From an uncultured Pyrinomonadaceae bacterium (GTDB taxonomy: Bacteria > Acidobacteriota > Blastocatellia > Pyrinomonadales > Pyrinomonadaceae), in the NCBI GenBank assembly GCA_902805935.1, contig CADCUR010000033.1, positions 1 through 39,566 of the forward strand: a stretch of 39,566 bases of DNA, written 5' to 3'. Shown here piece after piece: positions 1 through 6,828 of the stretch. Each line of letters begins with the position of its first letter. Within the stretch, counting starts at the first letter, position 1. The translations under genes were made by a program, and so were the position numbers. The notes beneath the pieces were generated by a model. The model was given only the letters and a program-made list of their open reading frames with translations, had not been told where the DNA came from and ran no database searches.

Positions 1-2
1 AT

Positions 3-971
3 TGGGCGATCAATCGTTTTCGTCCAGAGATGAGCAATTTTTTTCTCAATCGCTGTATCGTTTATCTCAAAGAGCAATTTGAACGATGGTGTCCGCACAT
101 CGTCGTCAGCGTCCACCCGTTGACCCAGCATATTTTTGCCCGTTTGCTTAGAGAATTGAATTTAGCCGACCAAATTCCACTTGTCACTGTTGTTACCGAC
201 CCGTGTTACGGGTTTTGGAAAGGATGGGCGTGCGATGAAGTTTCGCTTTATCTGGTGGCGAACAGCGAAGCCCGCCGGCAATTGATTGATTACGGAATCG
301 CGCCGCAGAAAATCAAAATTTCGGGAATGCCTGTGCATCCGAAGTTTCACGAAGTTGACGAAATCGTCGCGCAAAACGCCAGACGAGCGTTCGGCTTGGA
401 CGCGGAAAAATTTACGGTTTTCGTTAACGCGGGCTGGATCGGCGGCGGCAACGTGCCGCAGATTTTCCGCGAACTCGTGCGCGGCGAACTCGACGTGCAG
501 GCGATTTTTCTCGCGGGCAAAAACGAAGACTTGAAACGAGAGGCGGAAGAATTAGCAAAGACCGCCAAGTTTCCCGTCAAAGTCATCGGGTATTCGGACG
601 AAATCGAAAAACTGATGCAGTCGGCAAACGTAATGATTTCCAAGCTCGGCGGCTTGACGACTTTCGAAGCGCTGGCGTGCCGTTTGCCGATTATCGCCGA
701 CGCGACCACGCCGCCGATGCCGCAGGAAGCCGGAACAGTCAACTTTATCGCCAAACGCGGAGCCGGGATTCTTCTCGAAAAGGCGACCGATATTGTTCCA
801 AACATCCAAAATTTAGTTTCCGATACAAAAAAGTATGCCGAGATGAAAGCCGCGACCGTGAATTTGGCAGTCCCGAACGCGACCGAAATGATTATCAAAG
901 AAATCTTCGCGCTGCTTCCCGAAAAACAGCAGCAGCAGATTCTAAACAAATCCGTTCATATCGCTGTCTAG
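3..971 (+). CDS. MGDG-synthase-like (GT28) glycosyltransferase, 5'-partial
   Basis: The reading frame is open to the left window edge (codons before the first ATG at 30 read WAINRFRPE), so the start lies outside the window. The visible part has the two-lobed GT-B layout. The N-terminal lobe has HPLTQHIFARLL and VVTDPCYGFWKGW, typical of the MGDG synthase N-terminal domain. The C-terminal lobe carries the nucleotide-sugar site, with FVNAGWIGGGN and SKLGGLTTFEAL, as in GT28 enzymes such as MurG and diacylglycerol glycosyltransferases. It probably moves a sugar from a UDP donor to a lipid at the inner membrane. The acceptor cannot be told from sequence; a glycolipid is the family default. A hairpin follows the stop. 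Confidence 0.75.
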   Translation, partial: WAINRFRPEMSNFFLNRCIVYLKEQFERWCPHIVVSVHPLTQHIFARLLRELNLADQIPLVTVVTDPCYGFWKGWACDEVSLYLVANSEARRQLIDYGIAPQKIKISGMPVHPKFHEVDEIVAQNARRAFGLDAEKFTVFVNAGWIGGGNVPQIFRELVRGELDVQAIFLAGKNEDLKREAEELAKTAKFPVKVIGYSDEIEKLMQSANVMISKLGGLTTFEALACRLPIIADATTPPMPQEAGTVNFIAKRGAGILLEKATDIVPNIQNLVSDTKKYAEMKAATVNLAVPNATEMIIKEIFALLPEKQQQQILNKSVHIAV

Positions 972-1039
972 AGTCGGTCTAAAAACTCCGAACTTAAATC
1001 CACAGGCACATATATATTTTTAGAACTTATCAAAATAAA

Positions 1040-1061
1040 CGTTTCAAGATTCGTTGAAACG
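1040..1061 (+). terminator. hairpin downstream of the glycosyltransferase
   Basis: Perfect 8-bp inverted repeat CGTTTCAA / TTGAAACG around a 6-nt loop, about 70 bp after the stop codon and followed by a T-rich stretch (GCATTTTGCCTTTTC). It could be a weak intrinsic terminator. The T-tract is interrupted. Confidence 0.4.
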
Positions 1062-1066
1062 GCATT

Positions 1067-1096
1067 TTGCCTTTTCTCGCAAAACTACCTTAAACT
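1067..1096 (+). promoter_or_regulatory. candidate sigma-70 promoter for the SDR gene
   Basis: TTGCCT and TAAACT separated by 18 bp, with the -10 ending 29 bp before the GTG start. The same TTGCCY-N18-TAAACT arrangement recurs upstream of the 54-aa ORF at 5984, which raises confidence a little. Confidence 0.4.
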
Positions 1097-1125
1097 CTTA
1101 AAAGTCTATTGGAGCGAATAAATTT

Positions 1126-1875
1126 GTGAATCTTTTATTGGAAGGAAAACGCGCTTTTGTTTCGGGCGGAACCAGAGGAATCGGCGCGGCGATATGCGAA
1201 GTTTTCGCGCGCGAGGGCGCGGACGTTGCTTTTAATTACCATTCGCGCGACGATTTAGCCGAAGAGGTTAAAAGCAAAATCGAAGCGCACGGCAGACGCG
1301 CGTTGTCTTTCAAAGTTTCCGTGACCGACCGCGTGGGAATGAAAAAAACAGCCAGAGAAATCGTCGAGGTGTGGGACGGCATTGATATTTTGGTCAACAA
1401 CGCCGCCGTCAACAAAGGCGATAATTTTGCGACGACGACCGATAAATCCTGGGATTGGGTCGTGGATACGAACGTCGGCAGTTTATTCGCCGTCACCAAA
1501 CCTTTTTATAAACAAATGATCAGAAAACGCTCCGGCTCGATTCTCAATATCACGAGCATCGGCGCGATTCGATCCTTGCCGACTTCGGTTCACTATGCGA
1601 CTTCAAAAGCCGCAATGATCGGTTTTACAAAATGTTTGTCGCGTGAAGCCGCCAATTTCAATATCACCGTCAATGCAATTGCCGCCGGAATTTTCGACAC
1701 GGATTTGGGACATAGTTTGCCCGAACGCCTTTTGCAGATGCACGATTTTTGGGTGGCGCGGCAACGCTTGGGCAGACCCGCCGAACTCGCCGAATTTGCC
1801 GCCTTTATGGTCAGCAGCCGCAACAGTTTTATGAGCGGCGAGGTCGTCATCGTTGACGGCGGCGCGGTCACGTAA
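1126..1875 (+). CDS. SDR family oxidoreductase (FabG-like)
   Basis: Classical short-chain dehydrogenase/reductase of 249 aa, the usual length. It has the NAD(P)-binding motif GGTRGIG (residues 14-20), NNAA at 91-94, and the catalytic set S144, Y157, K161 (HYATSK). The C-terminal GEVVIVDGGAVT is typical of FabG-like reductases. The start is GTG, chosen because it begins the Rossmann strand directly and has GGAG about 11 nt upstream. It is a cytosolic reductase of a keto or hydroxy substrate. Similarity to 3-oxoacyl-ACP reductase is general to the family, and with no fatty-acid genes beside it the substrate is open. It converges on murB across a strong shared terminator. Confidence 0.85.
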   Translation: MNLLLEGKRAFVSGGTRGIGAAICEVFAREGADVAFNYHSRDDLAEEVKSKIEAHGRRALSFKVSVTDRVGMKKTAREIVEVWDGIDILVNNAAVNKGDNFATTTDKSWDWVVDTNVGSLFAVTKPFYKQMIRKRSGSILNITSIGAIRSLPTSVHYATSKAAMIGFTKCLSREAANFNITVNAIAAGIFDTDLGHSLPERLLQMHDFWVARQRLGRPAELAEFAAFMVSSRNSFMSGEVVIVDGGAVT

Positions 1876-1902
1876 TTTTCGATTTTTGATTTAATCAATT
1901 TG

Positions 1903-1949
1903 TTTTTCGTTTGTGCGGCGAATCGGATTCGCCGCACAAACGAATTTTT
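1903..1949. terminator. bidirectional intrinsic terminator (SDR gene / murB)
   Basis: A nearly perfect 19-bp inverted repeat (1906-1924 with 1926-1944; core TGTGCGGCGAAT / ATTCGCCGCACA) lies between two convergent genes. T-runs flank it on both strands (TTTGTTTTTC on the left; AATTTTTA on the right). This is a clear Rho-independent terminator serving both directions. It starts 31 bp after the SDR stop and touches the murB stop codon. Confidence 0.85.
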
Positions 1950-3012
1950 ACAGGTTCGTTAAATCGCCGACCAAAATCGGTTCCGGTTTCAACTCTACGT
2001 TAAATTTTTCTTTGACCTTTGCTTGAATCAAATTTTTCAAAGACAAAACATCTTCGGCTGTCGCGCCGCCGCGATTGACGATTGCCAAAGTATGCTTGGT
2101 CGAAAGACCGACGCGCCCGAATTCGTATCCTTTGCCAAAGCCGCTGTTTTCGATGAGCCACGCGGCGGGAATTTTGACGTTTTTTTCGTCGAAATCGAAC
2201 GAAGGAACGCCTTGCAAGCCGATCTTTTGAGCCAGTTTTTCTATTTCCGCGAACTTCGCTTTAGCGACAATCGGGTTTTTGAAAAAAGAACCGGCGCTTC
2301 GTGAGTTTGGGTCTTCGGCATTAATCACCATTGATTTTTCGGCGCGAATCGCTAAAACGGCGCGCCGCGTTTCTTCTAAATTCGGTTTCGCATCGCCGAA
2401 ATAATTCTTTAAGTCGCGGTAAACGATTTTCGGTTCGCCGCCGAATTTTAAGGCGAAAGTGACGGCTGTCACAATGTAACGTTTTTTTTCCGTCGTATTA
2501 AAGATGCTCGTTCGGTAAGCAAACGAGCATTCGGCATTGCTTAACTCGACAAACTCTTTATTTTTTCTGTCGTAACATCTAACCGTTGTAATCGTTTCCG
2601 AAACTTCCTGCCCGTAAGCGCCGACGTTCTGCACCGGGGTTCCGCCAGTGTAGCCCGGAATGCCGCTCAAACATTCAACGCCCTGCAATTTTTTTTCGAC
2701 GCAAAACCGGCAGAAAGCGTCCCAATCTTCGCCTGCATAAGCTGTCACATCAACGATGCCGTCTTTTTTTTGCGCGGTTGAAATGCCTTTGAGCGCGACT
2801 TGTAAAACCAATCCGTTAAAGCCTTTATCGGCGATTAAAACGTTGCTGCCGCCACCTAGGACAAAAGTTTCCAAGTTGTTTTGTTCAGCGAAATTTAATG
2901 CTTCGACAACCTCGCTCTCTCTTTTCGCCGAAGCGAAAAAACAGGCTCGACCGCCGATTTTGAGCGTTGTCAGTTCGGCAAGCGAAACATTTTCTTGAAT
3001 TGATAAACTCAT
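1948..3012 (-). CDS. murB: UDP-N-acetylenolpyruvoylglucosamine reductase MurB
   Basis: FAD-dependent reduction of UDP-GlcNAc-enolpyruvate to UDP-MurNAc, the second committed step of peptidoglycan precursor synthesis in the cytosol. The 354-aa protein has the FAD_binding_4 signature GGGSNVLIADKGF, the loop GIPGYTGGTPVQNVGAYGQE, the YR.S motif (AYRTSIFN), RSAGSFFKNP and the terminal VELKPEP segment. Length and YR.S placement fit type I (E. coli-like) MurB. Its ATG overlaps the hutH stop as ATGA (3009-3012), so it is probably translationally coupled to the histidine-degradation genes. That is unusual for a gene normally found in the dcw cluster. Confidence 0.95.
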   Translation of the reverse strand: MSLSIQENVSLAELTTLKIGGRACFFASAKRESEVVEALNFAEQNNLETFVLGGGSNVLIADKGFNGLVLQVALKGISTAQKKDGIVDVTAYAGEDWDAFCRFCVEKKLQGVECLSGIPGYTGGTPVQNVGAYGQEVSETITTVRCYDRKNKEFVELSNAECSFAYRTSIFNTTEKKRYIVTAVTFALKFGGEPKIVYRDLKNYFGDAKPNLEETRRAVLAIRAEKSMVINAEDPNSRSAGSFFKNPIVAKAKFAEIEKLAQKIGLQGVPSFDFDEKNVKIPAAWLIENSGFGKGYEFGRVGLSTKHTLAIVNRGGATAEDVLSLKNLIQAKVKEKFNVELKPEPILVGDLTNL

Positions 3013-4535
3013 TGGCTGGCGACGATTTCACGAACGGCTTCGATGTAATTTTTTAGATAAACGTCTTTTTCGATGAACGGAACTCGGCGGCGAATCAAAT
3101 CATAAACCGGCTGCGTGCCTCGCCCGAGCCGTTTGTCCGCGCCGATTTTCTTTCGGCGAAAATCAACGCCCTGCGCGGCGGCGAAAAGTTCGAGCGCGAG
3201 AATGGATTCGAGATTTTCGGCGATTTGCCGCAGTTTCAAAACGGACGTGACGCCCATCGAAACGTGGTCTTCGACGTTTGCCGAACTCGGAATCGTATCA
3301 ACCGAAGCCGGATGCGCGAGAATTTTATTCTCCGTGCAAAGCGCGGCGGCGGTGTATTGCACGATCATAAAGCCGGAATTGAGTCCGCCGTTTTCCGTCA
3401 AAAATGCCGGCAAAGCGTGCGCGTTTGAATTTTCGTCGGTCAGGCGCATTAATCTTCTTTCCGAGATATTGCCGAGTTCCGACAAGGCAATTGCCAGATA
3501 GTCCATCGAGAGAGCGAGCGGTTCGCCATGAAAATTGCCGCCGGAAATCACTTCGATATTTTGGCAGTTTTCATCGCAGAAAATCAGCGGATTATCCGTG
3601 ACGGCGTTGAGTTCGATATTGACGACCCATTCGGCGTAAGCGATTGCGTCGCGGCACGCGCCGTGAACTTGCGGCATACAGCGCAAGGTGTATGCGTCCT
3701 GACAATTCGCCGGGTCGAAACAGCGCGTGAACTCGCTTTCGGCTAAAATTTCGCGCAGATTTTTCGCCGATTCGATTTGTCGCGGATGTGGACGCAGCGC
3801 GTGTATTCGCTCGTCAAAAGCCGAAACCGTTCCGCTTAACGCTTCGAGCGAGAGACAACCGGAAACATCAGCGATGTCGGCGAGTCGTTTTGCCTTGTGC
3901 GTTTCGAGCAGCCCGACGGCGGTCATAATCGTCGTGCCGTTCGTCAAAGCCAAACCTTCTTTCGCCGCCGGCATAATCGGCTGCAATCCGGCTTTTTCTA
4001 ATGCTTCTCGCCCCGACAATTTTTCGCCTTTGAGAATCGCTTCGCCTTCACCGATTAAAACGCAAGCCATATGCGCGAGCGGCGCCAAATCGCCGCTCGC
4101 GCCGAGACTTCCCTTTTCGGGAATCAGCGGATTGACGCCGCGATTGAGAAATTCAATAAGCAGTTCTAAAGTTTCCAGCCTAATGCCGGAAAACCCGCGC
4201 GCCAGAGTATTGGCGCGAATCAAGATAATCGCTCTGGTAGTCGGAATATCAAACGGTTTGCCGACGCCGACCGCGTGGCTGACGATAATATTGCGCTGCA
4301 AAAGTTCGACTTCCTCGCGGCTGATGATTTTATCTTTGAACGCGCCGAAGCCGGTCGTGATGCCGTAAGCGATTTCGCCGCGTTTCAGCAGAAACTGCAC
4401 CGCTTCAGCCGAACGTCTGACATTCGCCCGCGCTTTTTCCGAAAGTGAAACGCGCGGCTCGTTCGGCTCGCCGTGCGCGACCGCGAGAACTTGCTCGAAT
4501 GTCAGGCTTTCGCCGTCTAAAATAATTTCGTTCAT
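3009..4535 (-). CDS. hutH: histidine ammonia-lyase HutH
   Basis: Converts L-histidine to urocanate and ammonia, the first step of histidine use. The 508-aa length is typical. The Ala-Ser-Gly triad that cyclises to the MIO electrophile is at residues 146-148 in GSLGASGDLAPLAHM, and the active-site Tyr is in YGITTGFG (about residue 57). The central GGNFHGEPLA and the C-terminal region with SVDTIPSSANVEDHVSMG are conserved in the family. It sits 19 nt downstream of hutI and overlaps murB by 4 nt. Urocanase (hutU), needed between HutH and HutI, is not in the window. Phenylalanine/tyrosine ammonia-lyases share the fold, but the hutI neighbour makes histidine the likely substrate. Confidence 0.95.
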   Translation of the reverse strand: MNEIILDGESLTFEQVLAVAHGEPNEPRVSLSEKARANVRRSAEAVQFLLKRGEIAYGITTGFGAFKDKIISREEVELLQRNIIVSHAVGVGKPFDIPTTRAIILIRANTLARGFSGIRLETLELLIEFLNRGVNPLIPEKGSLGASGDLAPLAHMACVLIGEGEAILKGEKLSGREALEKAGLQPIMPAAKEGLALTNGTTIMTAVGLLETHKAKRLADIADVSGCLSLEALSGTVSAFDERIHALRPHPRQIESAKNLREILAESEFTRCFDPANCQDAYTLRCMPQVHGACRDAIAYAEWVVNIELNAVTDNPLIFCDENCQNIEVISGGNFHGEPLALSMDYLAIALSELGNISERRLMRLTDENSNAHALPAFLTENGGLNSGFMIVQYTAAALCTENKILAHPASVDTIPSSANVEDHVSMGVTSVLKLRQIAENLESILALELFAAAQGVDFRRKKIGADKRLGRGTQPVYDLIRRRVPFIEKDVYLKNYIEAVREIVASQ

Positions 4536-4554
4536 CAGAGTTTGTTTGTTTTAC

Positions 4555-5883
4555 TTAAATTACGATTTTACCTTTTTTAATAATGGATTGAACGAAGTTA
4601 CCACCGAACTCATAGGCGAGATGGCGGTAATCGTCCGTGTCCAAGATTAAAACGTCGGCGCGTTTTCCGACTTCCAAAGAACCGACTGTCGCGCCCAAAC
4701 CGACGGCGAAAGCCGCATTGATTGTAACCGCGTTCAAAGTTTCCGACGGCAGAAGTTTTTGGTAACGGCAGGCAATCGCCATCGCTAGGGCTTGTGACGG
4801 ACACGGTGCGGAGCCTGGATTATAATCGGTGGAAACGGCAATCGCGCAATTGGCGTCAATCATTTTCCGTGCGTCGGCAAAATGCGTCGCGCCGAAATTA
4901 AAATTAACGGTCGGCGTCACGATGCCGATTGTTTCCGAAGCGGCGAGCAGTTTGATTTCTTCATCGGAAATCTGGTCTAAATGATCAATCGAAGTCGCGC
5001 CGAGTTCGATTGCGAGGCGCGCGCCACCGAGATTTGTAAATTCGTCAACGTGTGCTTTTAATTTGTAACCGAGCCGCTTCGCCGTTTTCAAAACGCGCCC
5101 GGATTGTTCGAGATTGAAAGCATTTTTCTCGCAAAAAACATCGGCGAAAAACTGATGAGCGGTGGGCGGTGCTTGATGAGTTTGCTTTGTACAAAAATGC
5201 GAATTCACAAACCATTCAATCGCCTTCGGCAACATCTCATCGCAAATCAAATCAACATAATCATCGGGACAACTTTGGGCTTTGGACTTTGGGCTTTGGA
5301 CTCCCTTGTATTCGGGCGGAAAGGTGTGCGCGGGCAGAAAAGTCGGAACAATATCAATGTGATGAGTCTGGTCGAGTTCGGCGACGGCTTTGAGCATTTT
5401 CAATTCGGTCTCGGTGTTCAAGCCGTAGCCGGTTTTGATTTCCGCCGTGCCCGTTCCGTGAGCCAGCATTTTATCGAGGCGACGGCGCGACTGCTCAATT
5501 AAACCGTTTAAATCGGCTTCGCGCGTTTGCTGCACGGTCGAGATAATTCCGCCGCCGTTTTCCAGAATTTCCAGATAATCCGCGCCTTTGATCTTCAGTT
5601 CAAATTCATCGAGCCGGTCGCCCGCATAAACGATGTGTGTGTGTGGGTCAACAAACGCCGGGCAGACCACTTTCCCGCTCGCGTCAATCACCCTTTCGCT
5701 TTGGTAATGTTCGGCAATTTCGTCAGATTTGCCGACGCCGAGAATCGTGCCGTCGCTGATTGCCAACGCGCCGCCCGCGACGCCGCCGACGTTACGCATT
5801 TCCGCGCCGCGTTTGACTTTGCCGCCGGCGGCGCAGGTGACGAGCTGCGCCGCGTTTCTGATGATTAAATCAACTTTCAACAC
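4555..5883 (-). CDS. hutI: imidazolonepropionase HutI, with repeat-derived insertions
   Basis: Hydrolyses imidazolone-5-propionate to N-formimino-L-glutamate, the third step of histidine degradation. It is an amidohydrolase with metal ligands in DPHTHIVYAGDR (H81, H83), the LPAHTFPPEY loop (H186), KAHVDEF and STDYNPGSAPC. The start is GTG, directly before LKVDLIIRNAAQLVT. At 442 aa it is longer than the usual length of about 400-420. Two segments look inserted relative to the family: VQSPKSKAQSC (about 195-205), encoded by a heptamer tandem repeat, and about 18 residues near 225-244 (around TKQTHQAPPTAHQ). Both fall between conserved blocks, so activity is probably kept. It is first in the hutI-hutH-murB operon. 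Confidence 0.93.
   Translation of the reverse strand: MLKVDLIIRNAAQLVTCAAGGKVKRGAEMRNVGGVAGGALAISDGTILGVGKSDEIAEHYQSERVIDASGKVVCPAFVDPHTHIVYAGDRLDEFELKIKGADYLEILENGGGIISTVQQTREADLNGLIEQSRRRLDKMLAHGTGTAEIKTGYGLNTETELKMLKAVAELDQTHHIDIVPTFLPAHTFPPEYKGVQSPKSKAQSCPDDYVDLICDEMLPKAIEWFVNSHFCTKQTHQAPPTAHQFFADVFCEKNAFNLEQSGRVLKTAKRLGYKLKAHVDEFTNLGGARLAIELGATSIDHLDQISDEEIKLLAASETIGIVTPTVNFNFGATHFADARKMIDANCAIAVSTDYNPGSAPCPSQALAMAIACRYQKLLPSETLNAVTINAAFAVGLGATVGSLEVGKRADVLILDTDDYRHLAYEFGGNFVQSIIKKGKIVI
5272..5306. repeat. heptamer tandem repeat inside hutI
   Basis: On the + strand ACTTTGG and GCTTTGG alternate for four units, then ACTCCCT, all in 7-bp register. It encodes the QSPKSKAQS peptide of HutI on the minus strand. 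It belongs to the dispersed heptamer family described in the findings. Confidence 0.8.
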
Positions 5884-5947
5884 AATTTACGTTTTGTCAG
5901 AATACTTGATTGACTTGTTTTTTAGCAACACCTCGAAAAACGTCTCT

Positions 5948-5977
5948 TTGCCCAGCTTTCTACAGTTGCGCTAAACT
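5948..5977 (+). promoter_or_regulatory. candidate promoter for the 54-aa ORF and hydrolase
   Basis: TTGCCC, 18 bp, TAAACT. The -10 ends only 6 bp before the ATG at 5984, so the transcript would be nearly leaderless. It lies in the divergent gap with hutI. Confidence 0.4.
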
Positions 5978-5983
5978 CAATTT

Positions 5984-6148
5984 ATGCCGAATGCTTCACA
6001 AGCCGAAATTTATTTTATCGCCGCGATGTTCGTTTTGATTATCGTCATCAGCGCGGTGGCGACTTATTTTTTCTTTCGCACTTATAGAAAGGAAAAGACA
6101 GAGCGGCAAAAACGAATCGAAAAAACTAAAACAAAAACCGAAAATTAA
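5984..6148 (+). CDS. 54-aa single-pass membrane protein, unknown function
   Basis: Too short for the ORF track, but open from an ATG to TAA, followed 3 nt later by the next gene. The peptide starts MPNASQAEIYF, then has one strongly hydrophobic segment (FIAAMFVLIIVISAVATYFF, about residues 11-30). A highly charged tail rich in Lys, Glu and Arg ends TKTKTEN. The layout suggests a short periplasmic N-terminus and a basic cytoplasmic tail. A candidate promoter sits just upstream. No family is recognised. Its tight spacing to the hydrolase suggests co-transcription. Confidence 0.6.
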   Translation: MPNASQAEIYFIAAMFVLIIVISAVATYFFFRTYRKEKTERQKRIEKTKTKTEN

Positions 6149-6151
6149 AAT

Positions 6152-6757
6152 ATGTCGAACACCGAAGATTTGCACGGAAACGCGCCGGACAAATCAAAAG
6201 TCGCGCTGCTTTTGATTGATGTGATCAACGATTTCGAATTCGAAGACGGCGCGAAACTTTTCAAAAACGCCTTGCCGATGGCGCGAAAACTCGCCGCTTT
6301 GCGCGCGCGCGCCAAAAAGGAAAATGTGCCGGTAGTTTACGTGAACGATAATTTCGGCAAATGGCAGTCGAACCTCAAAAATATACTCGAACACGCCATT
6401 CACGAAAAAGTGCGCGGCTCGAAAATCGTCGAACTTTTAAAGCCCGACGAGGAAGAAGATTATTTTGTCTTGAAACCCAAAAATTCGGGTTTTTATTCGA
6501 CGACGCTTGATATTCTGCTCGAACATCTGCAATGCAAAACGCTAATCTTAACCGGCGTGGCGACCGACAATTGCATTTTGTTCACCGCTAATGACGCTTA
6601 TCTGCGCGATTATAATATCGTTGTTCCGAGCGACTGCGTGGCGGCGATTGACGACGAAGAAAACAAACACGCGCTTAAACATATCAAAAGAGTTTTGAAA
6701 GCCGACACGCGCCCTTCCGGTAAAATTGACTTTGAGAAATTGAAAAAAGAAGATTGA
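6152..6757 (+). CDS. cysteine hydrolase, isochorismatase-like
   Basis: 201-aa isochorismatase-superfamily hydrolase. The expected triad is visible: Asp in LLLIDVINDFEF (D23), a Lys before NSGFYSTTLD (K108 or K110), and the nucleophile Cys in TGVATDNCILFTANDAYLRD (C141). Family members include nicotinamidases, ureidoacrylate hydrolases and N-carbamoyl hydrolases, and the sequence alone does not choose between them. It follows the 54-aa membrane ORF by 3 nt. It differs clearly from the second family member at 8964, so the two are not recent duplicates. Confidence 0.85.
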   Translation: MSNTEDLHGNAPDKSKVALLLIDVINDFEFEDGAKLFKNALPMARKLAALRARAKKENVPVVYVNDNFGKWQSNLKNILEHAIHEKVRGSKIVELLKPDEEEDYFVLKPKNSGFYSTTLDILLEHLQCKTLILTGVATDNCILFTANDAYLRDYNIVVPSDCVAAIDDEENKHALKHIKRVLKADTRPSGKIDFEKLKKED

Positions 6758-6805
6758 TGCAAAAATCCTCACGAAATAAGGGAGCCAAGGAAAACGCCAC
6801 TTCTC

Positions 6806-6825
6806 CGATGCGGGCTTCCGCATCG
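6806..6825. terminator. hairpin between convergent genes
   Basis: Perfect 8-bp stem CGATGCGG / CCGCATCG with the loop GCTT, placed between the convergent hydrolase and metallopeptidase genes. There is no good T-tract immediately after it on either strand, so terminator function is uncertain. Confidence 0.4.
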
Positions 6826-6828
6826 AAC

